Source of the DNA: Streptomyces sp. NBC_01241
GTDB lineage: Bacteria > Actinomycetota > Actinomycetes > Streptomycetales > Streptomycetaceae
Assembly (NCBI RefSeq): GCF_041435435.1
Contig: NZ_CP108494.1
Location: forward strand, 7,908,501 to 7,972,500
Direction of reading: 5' to 3'
DNA: 64,000 nucleotides
A model generated the notes under the pieces. The model saw only the letters and a program-made list of their open reading frames with translations, did not search any database and was not told where the DNA came from. Position numbers and translations under genes: made by a program. Every line of letters starts with the position of its first letter. The first letter of the stretch is position 1. Positions 17,491 through 25,048 of the stretch are shown piece by piece.

Positions 17491-18258
17491 ATGGACACCC
17501 TCGCACTCTGGCAACTGGCCGCGCTCGCCGCGGCATCCGCACTCGTCGGCTTTTCGAAGTCGGCCGTCAGCGGCGCCAATACGATCAGTCTGGCAGTCTT
17601 CGCGGCCGTACTCCCGGCCCGCGAGTCCACCGGAGTACTGCTCCCGATCCTCATCGCAGGCGACGTACTCGCCGTTCTCATCTACCGGCGGCACGCCCAC
17701 TGGCCGACTCTGCTGCGGCTCTTCCCCGCCGTGGCCGTCGGCGTGGTGGCGGGAACGGCCTTCATGATGTGGGCCGACGACGCGGCCGTACGGACATCGA
17801 TCGGCGCGATCCTGCTGTTCATGGCAGGTGTGACCATCTGGCGGCGCAGGCCCGCGGTCACGGGCGGGGAGAAGCGTGAGGAGTCCGGTGAACCCTCGGT
17901 GAGTGGCAGGATCAAGGCCCGCTCGTACGGGGTGCTGGGTGGCTTCACCACCATGGTCGCCAACGCGGGCGGTCCCGTCATGTCGCTCTATCTGCTTTCC
18001 GCCGGCTTCCGGAAACTCGGCTTCCTGGGGACGTCGGCGTGGTTCTTCCTCATCGTCAACACGTCCAAGGTGCCGTTCAGTGTGGGCCTGGGCCTCATCG
18101 ACGCGCAGTCGCTGCTGCTGGACGCCTGCATGCTGCTGTTCGTCCTCCCCGGCGCCTACATCGGCCGCATGTGCGTGGACCGCATCAACCAGAAGCTCTT
18201 CGAGCGGCTGGTGATCGGCGCGACGGTCCTCGGCGGACTCCAGCTGCTGCTGGGCTGA
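17491..18258 (+). CDS. TauE/SafE-family sulfite/anion permease
   Basis: 255 aa from the ATG at 17491; a GTG at 17467 is an alternative. About eight hydrophobic segments occur in two repeats of four, with the repeat hallmarks LVGFSKSAVSGANTISLAVFA near the N-terminus and GGFTTMVANAGGPVMSLYLL near residue 160. The family exports or imports sulfite, sulfoacetate or similar anions across the inner membrane; the substrate is not predictable. It stands alone, and the region upstream is AT-rich for this genome, probably disturbed by the neighbouring IS. Confidence 0.85.
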   Translation: MDTLALWQLAALAAASALVGFSKSAVSGANTISLAVFAAVLPARESTGVLLPILIAGDVLAVLIYRRHAHWPTLLRLFPAVAVGVVAGTAFMMWADDAAVRTSIGAILLFMAGVTIWRRRPAVTGGEKREESGEPSVSGRIKARSYGVLGGFTTMVANAGGPVMSLYLLSAGFRKLGFLGTSAWFFLIVNTSKVPFSVGLGLIDAQSLLLDACMLLFVLPGAYIGRMCVDRINQKLFERLVIGATVLGGLQLLLG

Positions 18259-18267
18259 TCGCACACG

Positions 18268-18567
18268 GTGTTCCGTACCGCCACCGCACCGCCCGCCTCG
18301 TACCCGGCACGCGCCCACCCGGCGTCTACACCACCGGCGAACTCCAGCAGGCCGTCCATCTCCACCGGCAGCCGATCGGCACCCGCGCTGTCGTCATCGG
18401 CAACGAACCCGTCAGCCGCGCTGCTCGTCGTCCGTCAGGACGGCCGGGTGCCCCACCGGCAGCGGCTGCTTCTGCCGGCCGTACCGGGCCGCCCGTTCCG
18501 GCTGCGCGCCGACTGGCTCGACCGGGTCGATCCGCACGGTGCGACCGCGCGGATCCGGATGCGCTGA
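18268..18567 (+). pseudogene. Remnant of an FAD-dependent oxidoreductase
   Basis: One plus frame before about 18405 reads GVYTTGELQQAVHLHRQPIG then TRAVVIGNE. This is the typical stretch before the NAD-binding repeat in pyridine-nucleotide oxidoreductases of the HcnB/opine-dehydrogenase type. After that the plausible frame changes, and the following part (RVPHRQRLLLPAVPGRPFRL, ending ARIRMR) looks like a C-terminus. The middle of the enzyme is missing, so this is a deleted and frameshifted copy. The assignment is by eye. Confidence 0.5.
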
Positions 18568-18574
18568 CCGTACG

Positions 18575-19093
18575 TCAGGGAATCAGTAGCCAGTCGGAAC
18601 CGATCGCCGCCAGCAGACCGATCCCCAACAGCCAACTGCCCAGCCGCGTACGGCCGTTCCTGCTGAGTTCGATCACGATCCCGCACAGGATCAGCGCGAG
18701 CCCGTACACCCCGACCACGAGCACGGACGACCGGCTGGCGATCCGCAACGCGAGGACGACCGCCATCGCCGCCATGCCGACGGACGAGAGGACGATGCGC
18801 AGCCGTCTCGCCTGACGCGGCGTCAATCGTCTTTCGTCGGCCTCGGAGTCGGCCTGGGAGCCGGCCTTGGGGGCGGTCTGGGAGTCGGCCTCGTGGGCGG
18901 TCTCCGGAACTGCCGCGGGCGCGGTCTCGGGAGTGGCCCCGGAAGCGGCCTCGGAGGTGGTCTCCGCGACGGCATCGGTGCCGCCCTCGGCCTCGGAAGC
19001 CGCCTTGGGAACCATCGCGGAAGCCGCCTCGGAAGCGGCCTCGGGAGCGGCTATCGGGGTGTCCACGGCCTGGTCCTGGTCAGAAGTGCTCAT
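18575..19093 (-). CDS. Membrane protein with Ala/Glu-rich N-terminus (DUF3017-like)
   Basis: 172 aa from the ATG at 19093; an upstream in-frame start at 19186 is less likely. The first 85 residues are a low-complexity repeat of EAASEA/ETA units, so this part is probably disordered or coiled and cytoplasmic. Three hydrophobic helices follow, with VLSSVGMAAMAVVLALRIA, a VLVVGVYGLALILCGIVI segment and a last one near the C-terminus. This resembles the small DUF3017 membrane family of Streptomyces; the family call is tentative. Convergent with the oxidoreductase remnant. Confidence 0.6.
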   Translation of the reverse strand: MSTSDQDQAVDTPIAAPEAASEAASAMVPKAASEAEGGTDAVAETTSEAASGATPETAPAAVPETAHEADSQTAPKAGSQADSEADERRLTPRQARRLRIVLSSVGMAAMAVVLALRIASRSSVLVVGVYGLALILCGIVIELSRNGRTRLGSWLLGIGLLAAIGSDWLLIP

Positions 19094-19197
19094 GACGCCG
19101 GATCGTAATGGCTGCGAGCGGCCCTGTTCACCGCTCCGTACGTCCGGTGGCGAAAGTGACGTAGATGGTGACGGAGGCGGTGACATAGGTTCGGGTC

Positions 19198-19992
19198 ATG
19201 CCCGGCCACCTTTTGATCCTCGGCGGAACGACCGAGGCCCGACAGCTCGCCGCCGAGCTGACCGGGCCCGGCGGCGACGCGACGACGCGCGTCACCACCT
19301 CGCTGGCCGGCCGGGTCGCCCGGCCCCGGATGCCCGCCGGCGACGTACGCGTCGGCGGCTTCGGCGGGCCCGAGGGCCTCGCCGACTGGCTGCGCACCCA
19401 CGGCGTGGACACCGTCATCGACGCCACCCACCCGTTCGCCGACACCATCAGCGCCAACGCCGCCATGGCCGCGAAGGCCACCGGCACCCGGTTGTTCGCG
19501 CTGCGCCGCCCGGGCTGGACGGCGGGCCCCGGCGACCGCTGGCACCCGGCCGACGACCTCACGCACGCCGCCGCACGACTGCCCGCCCTGGGCCGCCGGA
19601 TCTTCCTTACCACCGGCCGCCTGGGCCTGGCCGCCTTCGTCACCGCCCCCGGAGCGGACCGGCTCCACTTCCTCGTACGGTCCGTGGAACCCCCCGAGCC
19701 CCCGCTGCCCCGGCACACCGACGTCCTCCTCGACCGAGGCCCGTACACCGTCGAAGGGGAGACGGCGCTGCTGCGTGACCACGCCATCGGCGTCCTCGTC
19801 ACCAAGGACAGCGGAGGCCCCGCCACCGCGGCGAAACTCACCGCGGCCAGGAACCTCGGTCTGCCCGTGGTCGTGGTCCGCCGCCCGCCGCCGCCCGACG
19901 GTGTGCCCGTCGTGCACGACGTGCCGTCCGCGCTCCAACTGCTGGGCCGGGAAAGCCTACTCAGCCGCGACGCAGCAGATAAGTATCCATGA
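19198..19992 (+). CDS. cobK: Precorrin-6A reductase
   Basis: 264 aa. The N-terminal GGTTEARQLA motif near residue 9 (NADPH-binding in CobK/CbiJ), VDTVIDATHPFADTISANAA near 80 and RIFLTTGRLGL near 140 are typical. It reduces precorrin-6A to dihydro-precorrin-6 in aerobic cobalamin synthesis. It faces cobF, and their 3' ends overlap by 32 nt on opposite strands. The other cob genes are not in this window. Confidence 0.88.
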   Translation: MPGHLLILGGTTEARQLAAELTGPGGDATTRVTTSLAGRVARPRMPAGDVRVGGFGGPEGLADWLRTHGVDTVIDATHPFADTISANAAMAAKATGTRLFALRRPGWTAGPGDRWHPADDLTHAAARLPALGRRIFLTTGRLGLAAFVTAPGADRLHFLVRSVEPPEPPLPRHTDVLLDRGPYTVEGETALLRDHAIGVLVTKDSGGPATAAKLTAARNLGLPVVVVRRPPPPDGVPVVHDVPSALQLLGRESLLSRDAADKYP

Positions 19993-20716
19993 TCCAGCCC
20001 TTGCGGGCGCGCGCCTCGGCCCGCAGCTCCTCGATCCGGTCCGACACTTCGGCGAGGCGACCGGAGACCAGGATCTCGTCCTCGGTCCCCACGTACGCGC
20101 CCCAGTAGATGAAGAGGTCCTGATCGAGATGGCGGGTGAACGCCTGCCGCGCGTCGAGCATCACCACCACGTCGTCGACCCCCTCGGGCCAGCCCTCGGC
20201 CAGCCGCCGGCCCGTCGTGATCTGCACCGGACGCGCCACCCGGTTCAGCCCCGTCCGGTGCTTGGCCAGCAGCGCGGAGACACTGCTGATCCCGGGAACC
20301 ACCTCGTGGTCGAAGGCGACCGCACCCCGGTCGAGGATCTCCTCGAGGATGCCCAGCGTGGAGTCGTACAGCGCGGGATCGCCCCACACGAGGAACGCCC
20401 CGCACTCGTCCTCGCCGAGGTCCTCCGCGATGAACCGCTCGTACAGATTCGCGCGGCGCCGACGCCAGTCGTCCACCGCGGGTGAGTAGTCCGACGTCCT
20501 GCGGTCCCGCTCCGGATCCCGCGCCTCGACGAGCCGGTACGCGGAGTTGGCCACGTGCACATCGAGGATGTCCCGCCGCAGCCCGGTCAGATCGGACTTC
20601 TCCTCACCCTTGTCGAGGATGAAGAACGCATCCGCCCTGTTCAGCGCCTTGACGGCCTGCAAGGTCAGATGGCCGGGGTCGCCCGCGCCGATGCCGATGA
20701 CATAGATCTTTCTCAC
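19961..20716 (-). CDS. cobF: Precorrin-6A synthase (deacetylating)
   Basis: 251 aa from the GTG at 20716, chosen because VRKIYVIGIGAGDPGHLTLQ is the standard start of this family (SAM-dependent tetrapyrrole methylase fold, IGAGDPG motif). Later family blocks include AFLVWGDPALYDSTL near residue 108 and DHEVVPGISSVSALLA near 135. It methylates C-1 and removes acetate in the corrin ring. The pairing with cobK supports the call. A very strong hairpin lies just upstream (20729-20780). Confidence 0.9.
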   Translation of the reverse strand: MRKIYVIGIGAGDPGHLTLQAVKALNRADAFFILDKGEEKSDLTGLRRDILDVHVANSAYRLVEARDPERDRRTSDYSPAVDDWRRRRANLYERFIAEDLGEDECGAFLVWGDPALYDSTLGILEEILDRGAVAFDHEVVPGISSVSALLAKHRTGLNRVARPVQITTGRRLAEGWPEGVDDVVVMLDARQAFTRHLDQDLFIYWGAYVGTEDEILVSGRLAEVSDRIEELRAEARARKGWIMDTYLLRRG

Positions 20717-20728
20717 CGCACCGAGTCT

Positions 20729-20780
20729 GCCCCACCGCCCCCACCGCCCCCGGCGCCGGGGGCGGTGGGGGCGGTGGGGC
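20729..20780. repeat. 52-nt perfect palindrome between DUF309 gene and cobF
   Basis: Two 26-nt arms with no loop, centred on GGCGCC (20752-20757); I matched every base. It begins 12 nt upstream of the cobF start and ends 19 nt after the DUF309 stop, both minus strand. It probably acts as the terminator of DUF309. As it would also form at the very start of cobF RNA, it may limit read-through or cobF translation. Confidence 0.8.
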
Positions 20781-20799
20781 CTCACCCGGCGGACCGGCC

Positions 20800-21405
20800 C
20801 TACCGGTCCCCGGGCCGCAGACAGGGCGCCTCCTCGGCCGCGTCGACGGGCCGCACACCGGGCACCGGTCCGCCGGCCGCGCTCCGGCCCCCGCCGCGTG
20901 CCACTGAGCCGTCGGTTGTGCGTCCGCCCCCGCCGTGTGTCACCGATCCGTCGGCCGCGCTCCCGTCTCGGGGCTGCTCCACCCGCGCCGCCAGCTCCCG
21001 GGCCCAGGAGATCAGCCCGTCGACCCCGATCCCATGGGGCCGGGTGGCAGCGAACGCCGTGAGCGCCGCTGCGCCCCGCCGCAACAGCCGGGCCCCGCCC
21101 GTCGCGTTGCCCCGGGCCGCATGCGTGAGCCCGACGGCCAGCTGCGCAAGCCCGCGCCACAACTCCCGTTCCGCCACCGGCCCCGACTTCCACGCGTCCT
21201 CGAACACCTCGTGCGCGTGGAACGGCATCCCCGCGTCCAGCAGCCGCTGCGCCTCCCGCAAGGTCTCCTCGGGGGTACGGACCACCCCCTCCGGCTGCCG
21301 CTCCACTCCCGGTGTCCCGTACGGCAGCGGGCGTCCCAGCCCGTCACGGGGACGCGCGTTGCGCGCCCGGCCCTCCGCGTCGCGATCCCTGCGAGTCTCG
21401 TCCAC
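20800..21405 (-). CDS. DUF309 domain protein
   Basis: 201 aa. The conserved core is at residues 45-130, with GMPFHAHEVFEDAW (the HExxE signature) near 60 and RGLAQLAVGLTHAARGN near 85. DUF309 proteins are small helical bundles of unknown function, and the HExxE motif has suggested metal binding. The C-terminal 50 residues are a Gly/Ala-rich tail with repeated DGSVT(A)HGGG-like units, unusual and probably disordered. Confidence 0.8.
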   Translation of the reverse strand: MDETRRDRDAEGRARNARPRDGLGRPLPYGTPGVERQPEGVVRTPEETLREAQRLLDAGMPFHAHEVFEDAWKSGPVAERELWRGLAQLAVGLTHAARGNATGGARLLRRGAAALTAFAATRPHGIGVDGLISWARELAARVEQPRDGSAADGSVTHGGGGRTTDGSVARGGGRSAAGGPVPGVRPVDAAEEAPCLRPGDR

Positions 21406-21513
21406 CCCTCGATTGTGCCCCGCACCTGCGGCGAACCGTCCGAACCACTGTCCGTCGACCCCCGTGCCCGACTAGTGTCGACAGGCATCCGCACCACTTT
21501 GGGGAGGGCAGGG

Positions 21514-24147
21514 ATGAAGCAGTCCCGGCCGCTGTACGAGCGCGAACCGGAACTCGCCGCTGCCGCACACGCCGTGGCCGCCCTGTGCGACGCCCAGGCA
21601 TTCGGCGGGCTGCTGATCTTCAGCGGCGAGGCGGGCATCGGCAAGACGGCGCTGCTCGCCGAGATCCGGGCGATGGCCGCCGACCGCTGCTCGGTCTGGT
21701 CCGCACGCGGCGGTGAAACGGTCACATCCGTGCCGTTCCACGTCGTGCGCCAACTGCTGCAACCCGCCCTCGACCAGTTCCCGCCCGACGAGGTGCGGAC
21801 CCTGTTCGGGCCCTGGTACGAAATTGCCGCGCCCGCACTCGGACTCGCCGAACCGAGCGGTCCCCAGCCGGATCCGCAAGGTGTACGGGACGGCCTCGAC
21901 TTCGTCGTCTCCCGGCTCGCGTCCCGACTGAGCCACCGCCCGCTGCTGCTCGTCATCGACGACGCACACTGGGCGGACGGCGAATCCCTCGCCTGGCTCG
22001 CCTCGTTCACCGCCCGCCTCGGCGAACTGCCCGTCCTGGTCGTCCAGGCCCACCGGCCGGAAGAACTGGCGGCGCGGCAGGAGGGGAGCGGATCGGGCGG
22101 CGCCAACCCCTCCCAGGTCCGGGTGGCCCTGCGCGCCCTCACTCCGGACGCCACCGCGGTACTGGTCCGCGCGGCCCTCGGCGAACACGCCGACGACCCG
22201 TTCTGCCGCGAGGTGTGGGCCGTCACGGGAGGCAACCCCTACGAGGCGGTCGAACTCGTCGCCAAGGTCCAGGACCGCGAACTGGTGCCGCTGGAGGAGT
22301 CGGCCGGGCTGCTGCGCGAACTCGGCGAGTCCGCCCGCGGCAGCGGCCTCGTCGCCCGGCTCGAACGGCTCGGCACCCATGCCACCCGGTTCGCCTGGGC
22401 CGCCGCCGTCCTCGGCACGGACATCTCGCAGGATCTCGCCGCCACCCTCGCCGGAATGAGCCCCGCCGAGGCCGCCGACTGCACGGCGCGGCTACGCGAA
22501 GCCCGTATCGTCACCGGCTCCGACCCGCTGGAGTTCGTCCACCCGCTGATCGCCACCGCGGTGTACCGCTCCATCCCGCCGGCCACCCGCACCGCCTTTC
22601 ACGGCCGGGCGGCGTGGGCGATCACCCGCGCGGGACTCGGCCCCGCGGCAGCCTCTCGCCACCTCCTCGAAGTGCACCGGGACAACGACCAGGATCTGGT
22701 CGGCCAACTCCGCGAAGCAGCCGGACAACACCTCGCGGTCGGTGCCCCGGAGGCCGCCCGCCGCTGCCTCGAACGCGCGCTGGAAGAACCACCGAGCCAA
22801 CGCGACAAGGCCACCCTGCTGTACGAACTGGGCTGCGCCACTCTCCTCAGCTCGCCCGCCACCACCGTCCGGCATCTGCGCGCCGCCCTCGACATGCCCG
22901 GACTCTCCGACGACCAGCGCGTCGATGCCACCTACCGGCTCGCGGCCGCGCATTCCCACAACAACCAGCTGAAGGAAGCGGCGCGCGCCCTCGCCGCGGA
23001 GGCCGCGCGCACCGCCCCGGGCCCCGGCCTGATGCGGCTTCAGGCCGCCCACTTCCTCTGGGAGGGCATGCAGGCGTCCGAGGACGATGGACCCGCCCGT
23101 TCCGACCGGCTCGCCCGGAACGCCGACCACCTGTCCGGCCGCGACAACGCCGAGCGCGCCCTGCTCACCATTCGCGCCTTCGACGCCATGATGCGGGGCG
23201 AGAACTCCCAGCTCGTCGTCGACCTCTGCGAACGCGCCCTGATCGACGGCCATCCCGCACGCGGACTCGGCTGGACCGATACCGAGTGGGGCTTCGAACT
23301 CCCGACGCTCGTCGGCATCACCTACGCCTTCACCGACCAGCTCGACCACGCCGAGGAACTGTTCGGCGAGGCCGTCCGCGCCTTCGAGATCTCCGGCTGG
23401 AGCGGTGCGCACCTGGCGTTCGCGCACACCCTGCTCGGGCTGGTCCACCGCCGCCGCGGCCGGCTCGCCGAGGCGGAGGGCTTCCTCCGCGAAGGGCTGC
23501 GCCTCGCCGACCGTGTCGGCAGCGGACTGCCCGTCCACTGGGACGCGGCCTGTCTGCTCATCGACACCCTGGTCGCCCGCGGCCGGGTCACCGAGGCCCG
23601 TCAGATCGCCGACCGCTACGACTTCGGCTCGCCCTACCCCAGCGCGATGGTGCTGCCCGACGCCCCGTGCGTACGCGGCCGGCTGCTGCTGGCCGAAGGC
23701 CGCACCGAGGAAGCGGTCACGGAACTCGAAGCGGCCGGTCAGGCACTTGAACCCCGTGGCAGGTTCAACGGCGTCTGGGCTCCCTGGGCGGGCGACCTCG
23801 CCCACGCCCTGGCCGAGGAGGACCCGGACCGTGCGGCCCAGCTCGCCGCCTCGGCCCGGGCACATGCCGAACGCTTCGGTACGGACACCGCGATCGGTGA
23901 GGCCCTGCGCTGTGTCGCCTTGTTCGCGCGCTCCGAGGACGCCACGCATCTGCTCGCCGAGTCGGTCCGCCACCTGGAGGCGTCCCCGTCCGCGTACGAA
24001 CACGCCCTGGCCCTCGTCGACTACGGCATCGCGATCCGCTCCCCGCGCGAACTCGCCAGGGCCCACAAACTGGCCACCGCCTGCGGCGCCGAATCCCTGG
24101 CAAACCGCGCCCACCAGGCACGGGCGTCGATCAGGGCCGCGGAGTGA
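21514..24147 (+). CDS. LAL-type AAA/TPR ATPase lacking its LuxR HTH
   Basis: 877 aa from the ATG at 21514 (GGGGAGGGCAGG upstream). Walker A GEAGIGKTALL is at residues 38-48 and Walker B LLLVIDDAHW near 145, as in large LuxR (LAL) ATPase regulators. The rest (about 400-870) is helical repeat of the TPR type. The protein ends at RAHKLATACGAESLANRA... and a stop, exactly where LAL proteins normally continue with a LuxR DNA-binding domain. That domain is absent, and tRNA-Pro follows 51 nt later. It is either a truncated regulator or an ATPase signalling protein of another kind. Confidence 0.8.
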   Translation: MKQSRPLYEREPELAAAAHAVAALCDAQAFGGLLIFSGEAGIGKTALLAEIRAMAADRCSVWSARGGETVTSVPFHVVRQLLQPALDQFPPDEVRTLFGPWYEIAAPALGLAEPSGPQPDPQGVRDGLDFVVSRLASRLSHRPLLLVIDDAHWADGESLAWLASFTARLGELPVLVVQAHRPEELAARQEGSGSGGANPSQVRVALRALTPDATAVLVRAALGEHADDPFCREVWAVTGGNPYEAVELVAKVQDRELVPLEESAGLLRELGESARGSGLVARLERLGTHATRFAWAAAVLGTDISQDLAATLAGMSPAEAADCTARLREARIVTGSDPLEFVHPLIATAVYRSIPPATRTAFHGRAAWAITRAGLGPAAASRHLLEVHRDNDQDLVGQLREAAGQHLAVGAPEAARRCLERALEEPPSQRDKATLLYELGCATLLSSPATTVRHLRAALDMPGLSDDQRVDATYRLAAAHSHNNQLKEAARALAAEAARTAPGPGLMRLQAAHFLWEGMQASEDDGPARSDRLARNADHLSGRDNAERALLTIRAFDAMMRGENSQLVVDLCERALIDGHPARGLGWTDTEWGFELPTLVGITYAFTDQLDHAEELFGEAVRAFEISGWSGAHLAFAHTLLGLVHRRRGRLAEAEGFLREGLRLADRVGSGLPVHWDAACLLIDTLVARGRVTEARQIADRYDFGSPYPSAMVLPDAPCVRGRLLLAEGRTEEAVTELEAAGQALEPRGRFNGVWAPWAGDLAHALAEEDPDRAAQLAASARAHAERFGTDTAIGEALRCVALFARSEDATHLLAESVRHLEASPSAYEHALALVDYGIAIRSPRELARAHKLATACGAESLANRAHQARASIRAAE

Positions 24148-24197
24148 GGTAATGTTTGTCCTGCACAGCCACCCGGGAACACCGGGAGGAATTGCAT

Positions 24198-24271
<74 letters not shown>

Positions 24272-24291
24272 CTGGAGACAGTCGCAGGTCA

Positions 24292-24323
24292 GGGCCGGTT
24301 TCGGAGAAATTCGAAACCGGCCC
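24292..24323 (+). terminator. Terminator after tRNA-Pro
   Basis: Perfect 12-bp stem GGGCCGGTTTCG / CGAAACCGGCCC with an 8-nt loop, starting 20 nt after the tRNA. Confidence 0.8.
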
Positions 24324-24456
24324 TTGGCCATTCTTGGGGAGCAGTTGGGGACCGGCGCCCTTGACTGGCCTCAGCGGGTCATGACGATCGGGCTCGGCAG
24401 GGAACGCGGTGCGCGGAGCACACTGAGGTGGGCGGAGAGCGTTGCCCCGGCGGGCA

Positions 24457-24816
24457 TCCGGAGACCTCGCCGATCCGTGCGGCGGTGCATGCGGCAAAGA
24501 GAACGACGTCTCCCCAGCCGCGGTAGTGCTCGTGGGAGGCGGCCACGAGCGCGTCGGCCGGACGGACAAGGGTTTTCCAGTCGGGCAAGGCCAGGGCGCG
24601 TGGGTCGAGGAGTTCGTCTTCGGCTTGTTTGCAGAGCTTCTGCCGGCCGGTGACCCGGGCGGAGTTGACCTTGACGATGCCGTCCCGGACCGCCTGTTCC
24701 ATGACGCGGACCAGGACGGCGACAGTGTTCTTCACCGTCGAGCGGCTGTACTCGTCGGCGATCCAGTTCTGCACGGTGCGGTCGACGACGCCGTTGGTGA
24801 TCACCCGCGATGTGAG
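24457..24816 (-). pseudogene. Truncated tyrosine-recombinase (phage-type integrase)
   Basis: About 120 codons match an integrase. The SAM-like core-binding domain reads VVDRTVQNWIADEYSRSTVK and VAVLVRVMEQAVRDGIVKVN. The catalytic domain then starts with DVVLFAACTAARIGEVSG, which contains the first catalytic Arg. After this the frame loses similarity, and the HxxR and Tyr part is missing; the N-terminus has no good start either. It is pointed towards tRNA-Pro and is probably the scar of an excised or decayed integrative element. Confidence 0.7.
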
Positions 24817-24860
24817 GTGGCTGCGTGTGGCGATGGGCCGTACCGTGCGGTGTTCCACGA

Positions 24861-24909
24861 CACGACGAAGCCCCGCCCGGCGCTCTCCTCTTGGCGGGGC
24901 TTCGTCGTG
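24861..24909. terminator. Strong hairpin before the kinase gene
   Basis: 17-bp perfect stem (CACGACGAAGCCCCGCC and its complement) with a 15-nt loop. It lies between the integrase remnant and the kinase. Possibly the terminator of a deleted gene, able to act on both strands. Confidence 0.7.
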
Positions 24910-25048
24910 CCGGGCACGGGAGCAGCTCTGGGCTCCCTGTTCGTCACCCGCTTTGCTCTGCCGTACTGCCCTGCGGCTAGTTTGTGTACAGGACAGGTAC
25001 GCAGACCCGTGACGGCAGAGGTGCACGGGGGACGGGAGGTCGGGAAGA

